NCBI RefSeq assembly: GCF_038050375.1
Contig: NZ_CP150886.1
Location: 3,947,318 to 4,011,317, forward strand
Source: Okeanomitos corallinicola TIOX110
GTDB lineage: Bacteria; Cyanobacteriota; Cyanobacteriia; Cyanobacteriales; Nostocaceae
DNA length: 64,000 bases
Reading direction: 5' to 3'
Both the position numbers and the translations under genes were made by a program. The notes under the pieces are model-generated. The model saw nothing but the letters and a program-made list of their open reading frames with translations. It made no database searches and was not told the DNA's origin. Shown in pieces: positions 48,201 to 57,549 of the stretch. How positions within the stretch are numbered: position 1 is the first letter of the stretch; the number at the start of each line of letters is the position of its first letter.

Positions 48201-49748
48201 ATGTCTAAGTTAGATTTTGAAAGAGTTACAGTTTTACCAATGGATGAATATAATCAAAAATTGGTAGCTAATGTTCATCCTGAAAATTGGATTAATCCTC
48301 AACCTGCTGACTGTTATGATTTAGTGGTAATTGGTGCGGGTACTGCGGGTTTAGTTGTTGCTGCTGGTGCTGCTGGTTTAGGTTTGGGTTTAAAGGTAGC
48401 ATTAATTGAAAAACATCTCATGGGTGGAGATTGTTTAAATGTCGGTTGTGTACCTTCTAAGGCTTTAATTCGTTCTTCCCGCGTCATTGGTGAAATTTGG
48501 AAAGCGCAAGATTTAGGTATCAATGTTTCCCAAAATTATGATGTTGATTTTGCGACGGTGATGGCTAGGTTACGGAAAATTAGATCCGGTATTAGTCATC
48601 ATGATTCAGCAGCTAGATTTAAAAATTTAGGTGTTGATGTTTTTTTAGGTAGTGGTCAATTTGCTAGTAAGAATACTATAGAAGTTGATGGGCAAATTCT
48701 CAAGTTTAAAAAAGCTGTAATTGCTACGGGTGCAAGGGCAGTAAAACCAGAAATTCGGGGTATAGAAGCGGCTGGTTATTTAACTAATGAAACGGTATTT
48801 TCTCTGATTCAAAAACCTCATCAATTAGCGGTAATTGGTGGTGGACCAATTGGTTGTGAATTGGCACAAGCGTTCCGGCGGTTGGGTTGTGAAGTCACCT
48901 TATTTCATCATGGTTCACATATTTTGAATAAAGAAGATCGAGAAGCAGCGGAAATTTTAGAACGGGTTTTAACTGATGAAGGGATTAATTTAGTTTTAAA
49001 TTGTCAATTAGAAGAAGTGGTGACAGTAACTGAAGGAAAACAACTTTATTTTTCAACCAATGGAAAACGAGATTCTGTAACGGTCAATGAAATTTTAGTA
49101 GGTGCGGGGAGAGCGCCAAATGTAGAAGGTTTGAATTTAGAAAAGGTAGGTGTAGAGTATGATCAAAAGTATGGGGTGAAGGTAAATGATTATTTACAAA
49201 CTACCAACCTTAATATTTATGCAGCGGGTGATATCTGCATGAATTGGAAATTTACCCATGCAGCGGATGCAGCAGCAAGAATAGTCATTAAAAATACTCT
49301 GTTTTCTCCCTTTGGTTTAGGACGTTCTCAACTGAGTAAATTAGTAATGCCTTGGGTGACATATACTGATCCAGAAATTGCTCATGTAGGAATATATGCA
49401 CAGGAAGCGAAAAAACTGGGTATGGAAATAGAAACAATTAAGATTAGTTTTAATAATTTAGATCGAGCAATTACTGATAGTGAAGAAGCGGGATTTTTAA
49501 AGATTCATCATAAAAAAGGAACTGATGAAATTATCGGTGCAACCATCGTTGCTAGTCATGCGGGGGAAATGATTTCTGAAATTACTACCGCTATTGTGAA
49601 TAAAATTGGTTTGAGTAAACTAAGCGGTGTTATTCATCCTTACCCAACCCAAGCGGAAGCAATTAAAAAAGCCGCAGATGCTTATCGTCGGACACTTTTA
49701 ACATCAAAAACTAAAAAGATTTTGCAATTTTTAACTAAGCTTTCTTGA
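48201..49748 (+). CDS. MerA-like FAD/NAD(P)-dependent disulfide oxidoreductase
   Basis: 515 residues. FAD-binding motif VVIGAGTAGLVVAAGAAG near residue 44, the redox disulfide in GGDCLNVGCVPSKALIRS, NAD(P)-binding VIGGGPIGCELAQAF, and the dimer domain with GVIHPYPTQAEAIKKA and the catalytic His. It lacks an N-terminal HMA mercury-binding domain, and no C-terminal Cys pair is present (it ends ILQFLTKLS), so true mercuric reduction is unlikely. It belongs to the mercuric-reductase-like group often found next to TVP38/TMEM64 genes. A thiol or quinone substrate is possible. Confidence 0.85.
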   Translation: MSKLDFERVTVLPMDEYNQKLVANVHPENWINPQPADCYDLVVIGAGTAGLVVAAGAAGLGLGLKVALIEKHLMGGDCLNVGCVPSKALIRSSRVIGEIWKAQDLGINVSQNYDVDFATVMARLRKIRSGISHHDSAARFKNLGVDVFLGSGQFASKNTIEVDGQILKFKKAVIATGARAVKPEIRGIEAAGYLTNETVFSLIQKPHQLAVIGGGPIGCELAQAFRRLGCEVTLFHHGSHILNKEDREAAEILERVLTDEGINLVLNCQLEEVVTVTEGKQLYFSTNGKRDSVTVNEILVGAGRAPNVEGLNLEKVGVEYDQKYGVKVNDYLQTTNLNIYAAGDICMNWKFTHAADAAARIVIKNTLFSPFGLGRSQLSKLVMPWVTYTDPEIAHVGIYAQEAKKLGMEIETIKISFNNLDRAITDSEEAGFLKIHHKKGTDEIIGATIVASHAGEMISEITTAIVNKIGLSKLSGVIHPYPTQAEAIKKAADAYRRTLLTSKTKKILQFLTKLS

Positions 49749-49780
49749 TGTATTTATTTTTGAAATTTGCAGATTTAACT

Positions 49781-50038
49781 TTATAAATTTGATTCCGTTT
49801 CAGGAGCGATGATTTCCCCACTACCCAGTTGTAAAATTATATCGTGATCGGTAATCAATTCATTCAGGTCTGTAACCGTTAAATTCATATTTTTGCAAGC
49901 TTGGCTTAGTGAGTAAGAAAATGTTTTAACATCATCACCATAGCCACATTGATAAGCAGCAATTTGTATTCCTTGTTTGGCATTTGCTCTCGCACAATCT
50001 ACCAATTCTGTACCAGATAATTTTGTTGGTGACATCAT
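49781..50038 (-). CDS. Conserved hypothetical protein, 85 residues
   Basis: A small soluble acidic protein: SPTKLSGTELVDCARANA, GIQIAAYQCGYGDD, FSYSLSQACKNMNLT, LNELITDHDIIL. Three Cys residues are spaced through the first half. Such proteins occur in other filamentous cyanobacteria, but I know no function. It is convergent with the MerA-like gene (32 bp between stops). The start could be either of two adjacent ATG codons. Confidence 0.65.
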   Translation of the reverse strand: MMSPTKLSGTELVDCARANAKQGIQIAAYQCGYGDDVKTFSYSLSQACKNMNLTVTDLNELITDHDIILQLGSGEIIAPETESNL

Positions 50039-50221
50039 AAACTCTTTTATCTAAATTATATCTTTTATGTTCAATCTTGTTTTTAACTTTACTTTGTCAT
50101 CCTTAAATATTGTCAATTACTTATACTTTATTCATCTATCTGATGGAGTAAATTTAATTATGTAATCATGAGTGATTGATTTTTTGATTTCTCCTCATAG
50201 ATTATGATAACTAATAGAAAG

Positions 50222-50251
50222 AACCTTGAATTGACATTTCAATTCAAGGTT
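50222..50251. repeat. Perfect 13-bp hairpin in a gene-free region
   Basis: AACCTTGAATTGA and its exact complement TCAATTCAAGGTT enclose the loop CATT. It lies in an 816-bp gap (50039-50854) between divergent genes that otherwise shows only AT-rich DNA, plus a weak hairpin near 50820-50844 just before the ATP-grasp gene. There is no T-run on either side, so simple termination is not obvious. Confidence 0.6.
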
Positions 50252-50854
50252 AACTATGTATATTACTCCCAATAGTCTGTAATTTCAGACCTTTACACCC
50301 TGAATAGTTGCAAACAGATTTTTACAAAAGGCACTCATTTTTGGCAAATAGGTGTGAAGTTTTCTCCCCACATCGCACACACTTTTAATCCAACTACTGA
50401 AAACAAGTACAAGACCTCTATAGATGTAGGATTTCTCCTTAGTTAACATCTGCTTCTAATTTAACCATTATCTAATTGCTGGTTATCATTCTCTAGAAGT
50501 AAATAAGCTGTAATTTTTTCTACCGGAAGATATATAATATATTGATTTTTAATTCAACAGTTTGCAAGTATGGTTATATCTTAATAAAATATCTGAATTT
50601 GGGTATAGATAGTTGAAAATTTAGAATTATAAAATATCATTTCAAGCTGTAGAAGGAATTAACAAAAAGATACAGATTAAATTATTATTTATAGTCTCTC
50701 CAAGAATATAGCTGATATAGTAAAGATTGATTGGTATCTATCTTGGTTAGAAGGAATTTGTAACTTGGTGTGGGAAAAAGTAACTAATCAGTAAGTAGAT
50801 TTTTCCCCTTTCCCTATTAACCGAAAAAATAATCATTTATTCGGGGAATGAATT

Positions 50855-52459
50855 ATGATAACAATGAATATTTCTAATTTAGAGCAGATTGAGGAGTTTC
50901 ACAATTTACAATTAACTTTACGTGAACGCTGGAAAACTAGCGAAATTTTTGATAAAAGTGAAGCAGATATTTTAATTATTCCTTCTTTGAGTATTGATCA
51001 AGGAGAATTACAAAAAATAGAAGGTTGTGAACACTATGAAGAAAGATTACTTTTCTCATTAATTCGATTAAGAAATCCCCGGACTAGGTTAATTTATGTG
51101 ACATCAATGCCACTACATCCGAGTATTATTGATTATTATTTACAACTACTTCCGGGAATTCCATTTTCCCATGCTCGTCATCGTTTATTACTACTTTCTA
51201 CCTATGATGCTTCTCTAAAACCCCTCAGTCAAAAAATATTAGAACGTCCTCGGTTAATAGCAAAAATTCGTCAAGCTTTACGGTTAGATAAAGCTTTTAT
51301 GGTGTGCTACAATTCCAGTTTTTGGGAAGCAGAATTGTCACTAAAATTAAATGTACCTCTCTATGCTGCTGCACCAGATTTACATATTTGGGGGACAAAA
51401 AGCGGTAGTAGAGAAATTTTTAATCATAGTGGTGTACCCCATCCCAAAGGTAGTAACCTGGTTTGGAATTCCCCAGATTTAGCAACAGCAGCGGCAAATT
51501 TATGGGAAAGTCAACCCATATTAAAACGAATGGTTGTTAAACTCAATGAGGGTATTTCTGGTGAAGGAAATGCAATTTTAGATTTACAACCTTTAACAGA
51601 TTTTGCACCAGGTAAAAGTTCCCATGCTCAAAGGGTAGCAGCAATTAGCGATCGCTTTGTAAATCTGCGTTTTCAAGCCACAAAAGAAACCTGGTCTAAC
51701 TTTTCTCAACGTATCCCAGAACTCGGTGCAATAGTCGAATCATTTATAGAAGGAGAAATTAAACGTTCTCCCAGTGTCCAAGGACGCATTACACCTGATG
51801 GAAAAGTCGAAATTCTCTCCACCCATGATCAAATTCTCGGTGGTCCCGACGGTCAAATTTATCTCGGTTGTCGCTTTCCTGCTGATCAAGAATACAGATT
51901 ACAACTACAACAATTAGGTTTACAAGTAGGTGAAAAACTTGCAGAAAAAGGCACTTTAGAAAGATATGGAGTAGACTTTGTTACCGTTGATCAAGGTGAT
52001 GGCAAATGGGATATTCAAGCCATAGAAATTAACCTCCGCAAAGGTGGAACTACCCACCCATTTATGACCTTAAAATTATTAACTAATGGCGATTATGATC
52101 TATCCACAGGTTTATTTTATAGCCAACAAGGAAAATCTAAATATTACATTGCTACTGACAATTTACAAAATGATCACTACCGGGGATTATTACCTAATGA
52201 TTTAATGGATATTATCGCCCATCATAGATTACATTTTGATACTGGCACGGAAACAGGATCAGTATTTCATCTCATGGGTTGTCTTTCCCAATTCGGAAAA
52301 TTAGGATTAACCAGCATAGGAGATTCTCCTCAAGAAGCAGAAGATATTTATAACAAAGTTATTCAAGTTCTCGATTTAGAAAGCAGTGATGAACATATTG
52401 GAGATCAACTGTTTTCTGATTATGCTTTTCCTATTACCGCTGATAGTTTTGGTTATTGA
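50855..52459 (+). CDS. ATP-grasp peptide ligase, PGM1-related
   Basis: 534 residues. The N-terminal half (1-190) resembles the PGM1-type substrate domain (RLRNPRTRLIYVTSMPLHPSIIDYYL, VCYNSSFWEAELSLKLNVPLYAAAPDL). The ATP-grasp domain follows: KSGSREIFNHSGVPHPKG, VVKLNEGISGEGNAIL with the ATP-binding Lys, GAIVESFIEGEIKRSPSVQ and WDIQAIEINLRKGGTTHPFM with the metal-binding Glu-x-Asn. PGM1 of Streptomyces joins a modified amino acid to a ribosomal peptide (pheganomycin). Substrates of cyanobacterial relatives are unknown. GGGGAA precedes the start. A 50-residue peptide gene lies convergent 62 bp downstream. Confidence 0.85.
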   Translation: MITMNISNLEQIEEFHNLQLTLRERWKTSEIFDKSEADILIIPSLSIDQGELQKIEGCEHYEERLLFSLIRLRNPRTRLIYVTSMPLHPSIIDYYLQLLPGIPFSHARHRLLLLSTYDASLKPLSQKILERPRLIAKIRQALRLDKAFMVCYNSSFWEAELSLKLNVPLYAAAPDLHIWGTKSGSREIFNHSGVPHPKGSNLVWNSPDLATAAANLWESQPILKRMVVKLNEGISGEGNAILDLQPLTDFAPGKSSHAQRVAAISDRFVNLRFQATKETWSNFSQRIPELGAIVESFIEGEIKRSPSVQGRITPDGKVEILSTHDQILGGPDGQIYLGCRFPADQEYRLQLQQLGLQVGEKLAEKGTLERYGVDFVTVDQGDGKWDIQAIEINLRKGGTTHPFMTLKLLTNGDYDLSTGLFYSQQGKSKYYIATDNLQNDHYRGLLPNDLMDIIAHHRLHFDTGTETGSVFHLMGCLSQFGKLGLTSIGDSPQEAEDIYNKVIQVLDLESSDEHIGDQLFSDYAFPITADSFGY

Positions 52460-52521
52460 TAATTAGCCAGCATTCAGCCCCTAGATAAATAATTAACTAA
52501 TAGCTGAATGCTATCTAAAAT

Positions 52522-52674
52522 TTACCAATTTGCTGCATGACGTTTTTTATAGGCAACACCAGTAAAAGGTTGAAAACCAATCACCGGATAAGCATCATCC
52601 GTAGGGCTAAAAATTCTCATGAAAGCTTCAGAAATAAACTGGATCATACTAGCAAGCACTCTGGAGATAATCAT
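52522..52674 (-). CDS. Small peptide, 50 residues, convergent with the PGM1-like gene
   Basis: ATG at 52674 with a strong ribosome site AAAGGAG nine bases upstream and a TAA at 52522. The N-terminal half is an amphipathic helix (MIISRVLASMIQFISEAF); a conserved-looking middle MRIFSPTDDAYP and GFQPFTG follow, then a basic tail (YKKRHAANW). The strong ribosome site and non-random composition argue for a real gene. I do not recognise a named family. It could be a substrate of the neighbouring ligase or an unrelated small membrane-surface protein. Confidence 0.7.
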   Translation of the reverse strand: MIISRVLASMIQFISEAFMRIFSPTDDAYPVIGFQPFTGVAYKKRHAANW

Positions 52675-52982
52675 AATTTTCGACTCCTTTTTTTATGCTC
52701 TTGATCTGAGATATTTATAACTTTACTGCCGATATTTATTAACTGCTCATCTTCGCAATATATTGCAAGTTTCCGCAATAATTTTTTAAATATGTTTGCA
52801 ATACTTAATTAATTGGATAATTCAAACTCTCTTTATTAATTCTAATTGTCAATTCTCTCAAAGTCAAAGCCCATTTTTTGCCGTTATTACTCGATAATAC
52901 TATTAATAAATATCAAATTACAGGTATTTATAGCTAAATTTTCCTTGATTTATAACTATTTTAGCCATTATCAGCCTAAGAC

Positions 52983-53014
52983 TTGACATTAATTATGGTA
53001 GAAACTACCATAAT
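52983..53014 (+). promoter_or_regulatory. Promoter with perfect inverted-repeat operator before the NAD operon (candidate NrtR site)
   Basis: A -35 TTGACA lies at 52983-52988. The half-site ATTATGGTAG (52992-53001) and its exact complement (53005-53014), separated by AAA, form a 10-3-10 palindrome that fills the spacer and covers the -10 region. It is 31 bp ahead of the pncB ATG. An nrtR-type repressor gene is third in this operon, so autoregulation through this site is likely. The rest of the gap from 52675 is AT-rich with nothing recognisable. Confidence 0.7.
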
Positions 53015-53045
53015 AAAATAAGCACTCTTGCTAGGACGCTTAAAA

Positions 53046-54446
53046 ATGACAAATTTTGCGGATGTTAATCACAATAAAGACAGCGGACAAAACCCAGAAT
53101 TAAATATCAACCCTGAAAACTACAGCTTGCTAACTGACTTGTATCAGCTAACAATGACAGCTTGTTACACTGGAGAAGGGATAGAACAAAAACAAGCCAG
53201 TTTTGAAATGTTTGTCAGGCGCTTACCTGAAGGTTTCGGCTATTTGATAGCTATGGGTTTAGCGCAGGTTTTGGAATATTTATCCAATTTTCGTTTTCAT
53301 GCTGCTCAAATTTCTGCTTTACAGAAAACAGGAATTTTTAATCATGTACCGGAGCATTTTTGGTCATTATTAGCAGAGGGTGTCTTTACTGGCGATGTGT
53401 GGGCAGTTCCAGAAGGCACAGCAGTGTTTGCTAATGAACCATTATTAAGAATAGAAGCACCTTTATGGCAGGCACAATTAGTAGAAACTTACATTTTAAA
53501 TACACTCAATTATCAAACTTTAATAGCGACCAAAGCCGCTAGATTACGTGATATTGCGGGGGAAAAAGCCACATTATTAGAATTTGGCACACGGAGAGCC
53601 TTTAGTCCTCAAGCCTCATTATGGGCAGCAAGAGCAGCCTTAGCGGGTGGTTTAGATGCCACATCCAATGTGTTAGCAGCATTACAACTAGGTCAGAAAC
53701 CAAGTGGTACAATGGCTCACGCCTTAGTCATGGCATTGTCAGCCTTAGAAGGAAGTGAAGAAAAAGCCTTTCATGCCTTTCATGAATATTTTCCGGGTGC
53801 GCCGTTATTAATAGATACTTATGATACCGTTGCTGCTGCTAAAAAATTGGCAGAAAAGGTCAAGAACGGGGAAATGAAATTACAAGGAGTACGTTTAGAT
53901 TCTGGGGATTTAGTCAGTTTATCAAAACAAGTGCGATCGCTTCTTCCTGAAGTGGCAATTTTTGCCAGTGGTGACTTAGACGAATGGGAAATACAAAGAC
54001 TAAAAAAAGAAGGTGCAGAAATTGATGGTTATGGTTTAGGTACAAAATTAGTTACAGGTTCTCCAGTCAATGGAGTTTATAAACTTGTGGATATTGATGG
54101 TATTCCTGTGATGAAAATGTCTAGCGGTAAATTTACTTATCCAGGCAAAAAACAGATTTTCCGTTCTTATTCTCAGGGTAAATTAAAGACTGATAGACTA
54201 GGTTTATCAGCAGAAAAACCAGTTTCCGAACAACCTTTATTAGAGTTATTGATGAAAAAAGGTAAACAAATCAAACCATCAGAGAATCTAACCACAATTA
54301 GACAAAGAACAGCCGCATCCTTAGCTAGTTTACCAGAGGAAATCAGAAGATTAGAACATCCATTTGCTGTTAAAGTTGAAATTTCCGAAATGCTAGAAAA
54401 GTTAACTGAAAAAACGAAGAAACTAACTGGAAAAGACATCAATTAA
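53046..54446 (+). CDS. pncB: Nicotinate phosphoribosyltransferase
   Basis: 466 residues from the ATG at 53046; a TTG six codons upstream is less likely because it sits closer to the promoter. Motifs: LLTDLYQLTMTACY, FEMFVRRLPEGFGYLIAMG, LEFGTRRAFSPQASLWAARAA, GTMAHALVMAL, LIDTYDT and VRLDSGDL (phosphate and ribose binding). It converts nicotinate and PRPP to nicotinate mononucleotide in the Preiss-Handler salvage route. It is first of the pncB-nadD-nrtR-nadE operon. Confidence 0.94.
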   Translation: MTNFADVNHNKDSGQNPELNINPENYSLLTDLYQLTMTACYTGEGIEQKQASFEMFVRRLPEGFGYLIAMGLAQVLEYLSNFRFHAAQISALQKTGIFNHVPEHFWSLLAEGVFTGDVWAVPEGTAVFANEPLLRIEAPLWQAQLVETYILNTLNYQTLIATKAARLRDIAGEKATLLEFGTRRAFSPQASLWAARAALAGGLDATSNVLAALQLGQKPSGTMAHALVMALSALEGSEEKAFHAFHEYFPGAPLLIDTYDTVAAAKKLAEKVKNGEMKLQGVRLDSGDLVSLSKQVRSLLPEVAIFASGDLDEWEIQRLKKEGAEIDGYGLGTKLVTGSPVNGVYKLVDIDGIPVMKMSSGKFTYPGKKQIFRSYSQGKLKTDRLGLSAEKPVSEQPLLELLMKKGKQIKPSENLTTIRQRTAASLASLPEEIRRLEHPFAVKVEISEMLEKLTEKTKKLTGKDIN

Positions 54447-54447
54447 T

Positions 54448-55014
54448 ATGAGAAATATTGCATTATTCGGCACAAGCGCAGATCCACCAACCGCAGGACA
54501 TCAAAAAATTATTAAGTGGCTATCTCAAAGTTATAATTGGGTAGCAGTTTGGGCGGCAGATAATCCTTTCAAGGATCAACAAACACATTTAGAACATCGA
54601 GCCACAATGTTGAATTTATTAATTTCCGATCTAAACGCACCGGAAAATAATATTAGTTTAGAACAAGAATTAAGTAGTTGGCGAACATTAGAAACCGTAG
54701 AAAAAGCAAAATCAAAATGGGGAAATAATTTTGAATATACCTTAGTAATTGGCTCAGATTTAATAAATCAGTTACCCAAGTGGTATCATATTAAAGATTT
54801 ACTAAATCAAGTAAAACTTTTAGTAATTCCCCGTCCAGGTTATGTAATAGATGATTTGAGTTTAGAAGCAGTGAGAAACTTAGGAGGAAAAATTGAAATA
54901 GCTAGTTTAACAGGTTTGGATGTTTCCTCTACAGCGTTTCGTGAACAAAAAGATATCGAAACCCTCACCCCCCCTGTAATTGCTTACATTCATCGGGAGC
55001 ATTTGTACGTTTAA
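54448..55014 (+). CDS. nadD: Nicotinate-nucleotide adenylyltransferase
   Basis: 188 residues. The nucleotidyltransferase signature appears as FGTSADPPTAGHQKII (GxxxxPxxxGH) with the C-terminal DVSSTAFR in the place of the ISSTxxR motif. It adenylates NaMN to deamido-NAD. Its ATG is one base past the pncB stop, so the two are translationally linked. Confidence 0.92.
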   Translation: MRNIALFGTSADPPTAGHQKIIKWLSQSYNWVAVWAADNPFKDQQTHLEHRATMLNLLISDLNAPENNISLEQELSSWRTLETVEKAKSKWGNNFEYTLVIGSDLINQLPKWYHIKDLLNQVKLLVIPRPGYVIDDLSLEAVRNLGGKIEIASLTGLDVSSTAFREQKDIETLTPPVIAYIHREHLYV

Positions 55015-55764
55015 ATGCCAGCACGCAACCATAATAAAATATCAAATTCTACTCACCATCAACAACCTTTAGCTGATTTTAAAGTCGGTGTTGATAACGT
55101 TATATTTTCCGTAGATACAGCCCAAAATCGGCTTCTAGTGCTGCTAGTAATGCGACAGCAAGAACCATTTTCAAACTCTTGGAGTCTCCCCGGTACTTTA
55201 GTCCGTCAAGGAGAATCTTTAGAAAATGCTGCTTATCGCATTATGGCAGAAAAAATAAAAGTTAATAATCTTTACCTTGAACAACTATACACTTTTGGTG
55301 GTCCTCACCGAGATCCCAGAGAACAAACTAATAGTTATGGAGTCCGTTATTTATCAGTTAGTTATTTTGCCTTAGTTCGGTTTGAAGAAGCAGAATTAAT
55401 TGCTGATAAAGTCGCTGGTATTGCTTGGTATCCCGTTAAACAAATACCACAATTAGCATTTGACCACCATGAAATTATCACCTATGGACATAGAAGATTA
55501 AAAAATAAATTAGAATACAGTCCCGTAGCTTTTGATGTCTTACCAGAAACCTTTACTCTCAATGATTTATATCAGTTATACACCACAGTTTTAGGAGAAA
55601 ACTTTTCTGATTATTCTAACTTTCGAGCGCGGTTACTTAAACTAGGTTTTCTCTCAGATACCGGAATTAAAGTATCCAGAGGTGCAGGTCGTCCTGCTAG
55701 TTTATATAAGTTTGATGAGAAAGCTTTTGCACCTTTTAAGGATAAACCGTTAGTTTTTATTTAA
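55015..55764 (+). CDS. nrtR: NrtR-type NUDIX-wHTH transcriptional repressor of NAD metabolism
   Basis: 249 residues starting directly after the nadD stop. The N-terminal NUDIX fold (FKVGVDNVIFSVD, SWSLPGTLVRQGESLENAAYRIMAEK) has a broken Nudix box: R-I-M-A-E-K replaces R-E-x-x-E-E, so hydrolysis is unlikely. The C-terminal winged helix (about 165-240: LNDLYQLYTTVLGENFSDYSNF, RGAGRPASLYKFD) binds DNA. NrtR proteins sense NAD-related metabolites such as ADP-ribose and repress NAD genes. Location inside the NAD operon supports this role over a plain NUDIX hydrolase. Confidence 0.88.
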   Translation: MPARNHNKISNSTHHQQPLADFKVGVDNVIFSVDTAQNRLLVLLVMRQQEPFSNSWSLPGTLVRQGESLENAAYRIMAEKIKVNNLYLEQLYTFGGPHRDPREQTNSYGVRYLSVSYFALVRFEEAELIADKVAGIAWYPVKQIPQLAFDHHEIITYGHRRLKNKLEYSPVAFDVLPETFTLNDLYQLYTTVLGENFSDYSNFRARLLKLGFLSDTGIKVSRGAGRPASLYKFDEKAFAPFKDKPLVFI

Positions 55765-55840
55765 TTAAGGTGATAGGTGACAAGCGATAGTTAAAATAAA
55801 ATCAAAAATAATTATTACCCATTACCAATTCTCTTATTAT

Positions 55841-57514
55841 ATGAAAATCGCAATTGCTCAACTTAACCCCATCATCGGTGACTTATCAGGAAATGCTCAA
55901 AAAATTCTAGAAGCTGCACAACAAGTAGCGGTAAATGGTATCCGTTTATTATTAACACCAGAACTTTCTTTATGTGGTTATCCACCCAGAGATTTATTAT
56001 TGAATCCTGGTTTTCTTAAATTAATGGATAGTACATTAAAAAAATTAGCTCAAGACTTACCACCTGATTTAGCTGTTTTAGTGGGAACTGTTGTTAAAAA
56101 TAAAGAAGCTCAAATTATCGGTGGTAAATCTTTATTTAATAGTATTGCTTGGTTGGAAAATGGAGAAATTAAGCAATATTTCCACAAGCGACTATTACCA
56201 ACTTATGATGTTTTTGATGAAAACCGCTATTTTGAACCAGGATTACAAGCTAATTATTTCGCTTTAGATGATATCAATATTGGCGTAACTATCTGTGAAG
56301 ATTTATGGAATAATGAGGAGTTTTGGGGAAAACGTCATTATGCAGTTAATCCCATTGCTGACTTATCAATTTTAGGTGTAGATTTAATTGTTAATTTATC
56401 AGCTTCTCCTTATACAGTTGCTAAACAGCAGTTAAGGGAAGCAATGTTAAAACATAGTGCAGAAAAGTTTCAACAGCCATTAATTTATACTAATCAAGTT
56501 GGGGGAAATGATGATTTAATTTTTGATGGTCGTAGTTTTGCACTTAATCGTCAAGGTGAAATTATTTCTCGTGCAAAAGGTTTTGAAACTGATTTATTAA
56601 TAGTTAAATTTAATGAACAAGAAAAAGATTTACAGTTAAATTCTATTAATCCAACTTATGAATCTGAAGATGAAGAAATCTGGCAAGCTTTAGTTTTAGG
56701 TGTGCGAGATTATGTCAAAAAATGTCATTTTTCCAAAGTTGTCTTAGGTTTAAGTGGTGGTATAGATTCGGCTTTAGTTGCTGCTATTGCGACAATTGCA
56801 TTAGGAAAAGAAAATGTTTTAGGTGTGTTAATGCCTTCTCCTTATAGTTCTGAACATTCTGTCAGTGATGCTTTAAAATTAGCGGATAATTTAGGGATTA
56901 AAACGCAAATTTTACCTATTGGGGAATTAATGCAAGATTTTGATCATACATTATCAGAATTATTTACAGGAACAGAATTTGGTATTGCTGAGGAAAATGT
57001 TCAATCCCGTATTCGTGGGACTTTATTGATGGGGATATCCAATAAATTTGGTCATCTACTTTTATCTACAGGTAATAAATCAGAAATGGCCGTTGGTTAC
57101 TGCACACTTTACGGTGATATGAATGGTGGTTTAGCGGTAATTGCAGATGTACCAAAAACCCGTGTTTACTCTATTTGTAATTGGTTAAATACCCATAATC
57201 AACAAGAAATTATTCCCCAACATATCATTACCAAACCACCGAGTGCAGAATTAAAACCCGGTCAAGTTGATCAAGATTCCTTACCAGCTTATGACATATT
57301 AGATGATATTTTAGAACGTGTGATTAATAAACATCAATCAGCAGAGCAAATAGTAGCCGCAGGACATAATCAAGAAATAGTAAATCGAGTATTAAAACTA
57401 CTTTCCCGTGCAGAATTTAAACGTCGTCAAGCACCTCCAGGACTGAAAATTACTGACCGTGCTTTTGGTACTGGTTGGAGAATGCCTATTGCTTGTAAAA
57501 TAGAAAATTATTGA
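55841..57514 (+). CDS. nadE: Glutamine-dependent NAD+ synthetase
   Basis: 557 residues with two domains. The N-terminal nitrilase-type glutaminase (1-250) has the Glu in LLTPELSLCGYPPRD, Lys in HKRLLPTYDVFDE and the nucleophile Cys in TICEDLWN. The C-terminal synthetase (280-557) has the ATP P-loop LGLSGGIDSALVAAI and STGNKSEMAVGYCTLYGD. It amidates deamido-NAD to NAD as the last step. It is separated from nrtR by 76 bp containing degenerate STRR units. Confidence 0.95.
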   Translation: MKIAIAQLNPIIGDLSGNAQKILEAAQQVAVNGIRLLLTPELSLCGYPPRDLLLNPGFLKLMDSTLKKLAQDLPPDLAVLVGTVVKNKEAQIIGGKSLFNSIAWLENGEIKQYFHKRLLPTYDVFDENRYFEPGLQANYFALDDINIGVTICEDLWNNEEFWGKRHYAVNPIADLSILGVDLIVNLSASPYTVAKQQLREAMLKHSAEKFQQPLIYTNQVGGNDDLIFDGRSFALNRQGEIISRAKGFETDLLIVKFNEQEKDLQLNSINPTYESEDEEIWQALVLGVRDYVKKCHFSKVVLGLSGGIDSALVAAIATIALGKENVLGVLMPSPYSSEHSVSDALKLADNLGIKTQILPIGELMQDFDHTLSELFTGTEFGIAEENVQSRIRGTLLMGISNKFGHLLLSTGNKSEMAVGYCTLYGDMNGGLAVIADVPKTRVYSICNWLNTHNQQEIIPQHIITKPPSAELKPGQVDQDSLPAYDILDDILERVINKHQSAEQIVAAGHNQEIVNRVLKLLSRAEFKRRQAPPGLKITDRAFGTGWRMPIACKIENY

Positions 57515-57549
57515 GGATAAATAGCAAAAAAGTTAAGGTTACGGTTAGT

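Noticed and set aside
48201-49748. True mercuric reductase
   Set aside because: No HMA domain and no C-terminal Cys pair; no other mer gene nearby.
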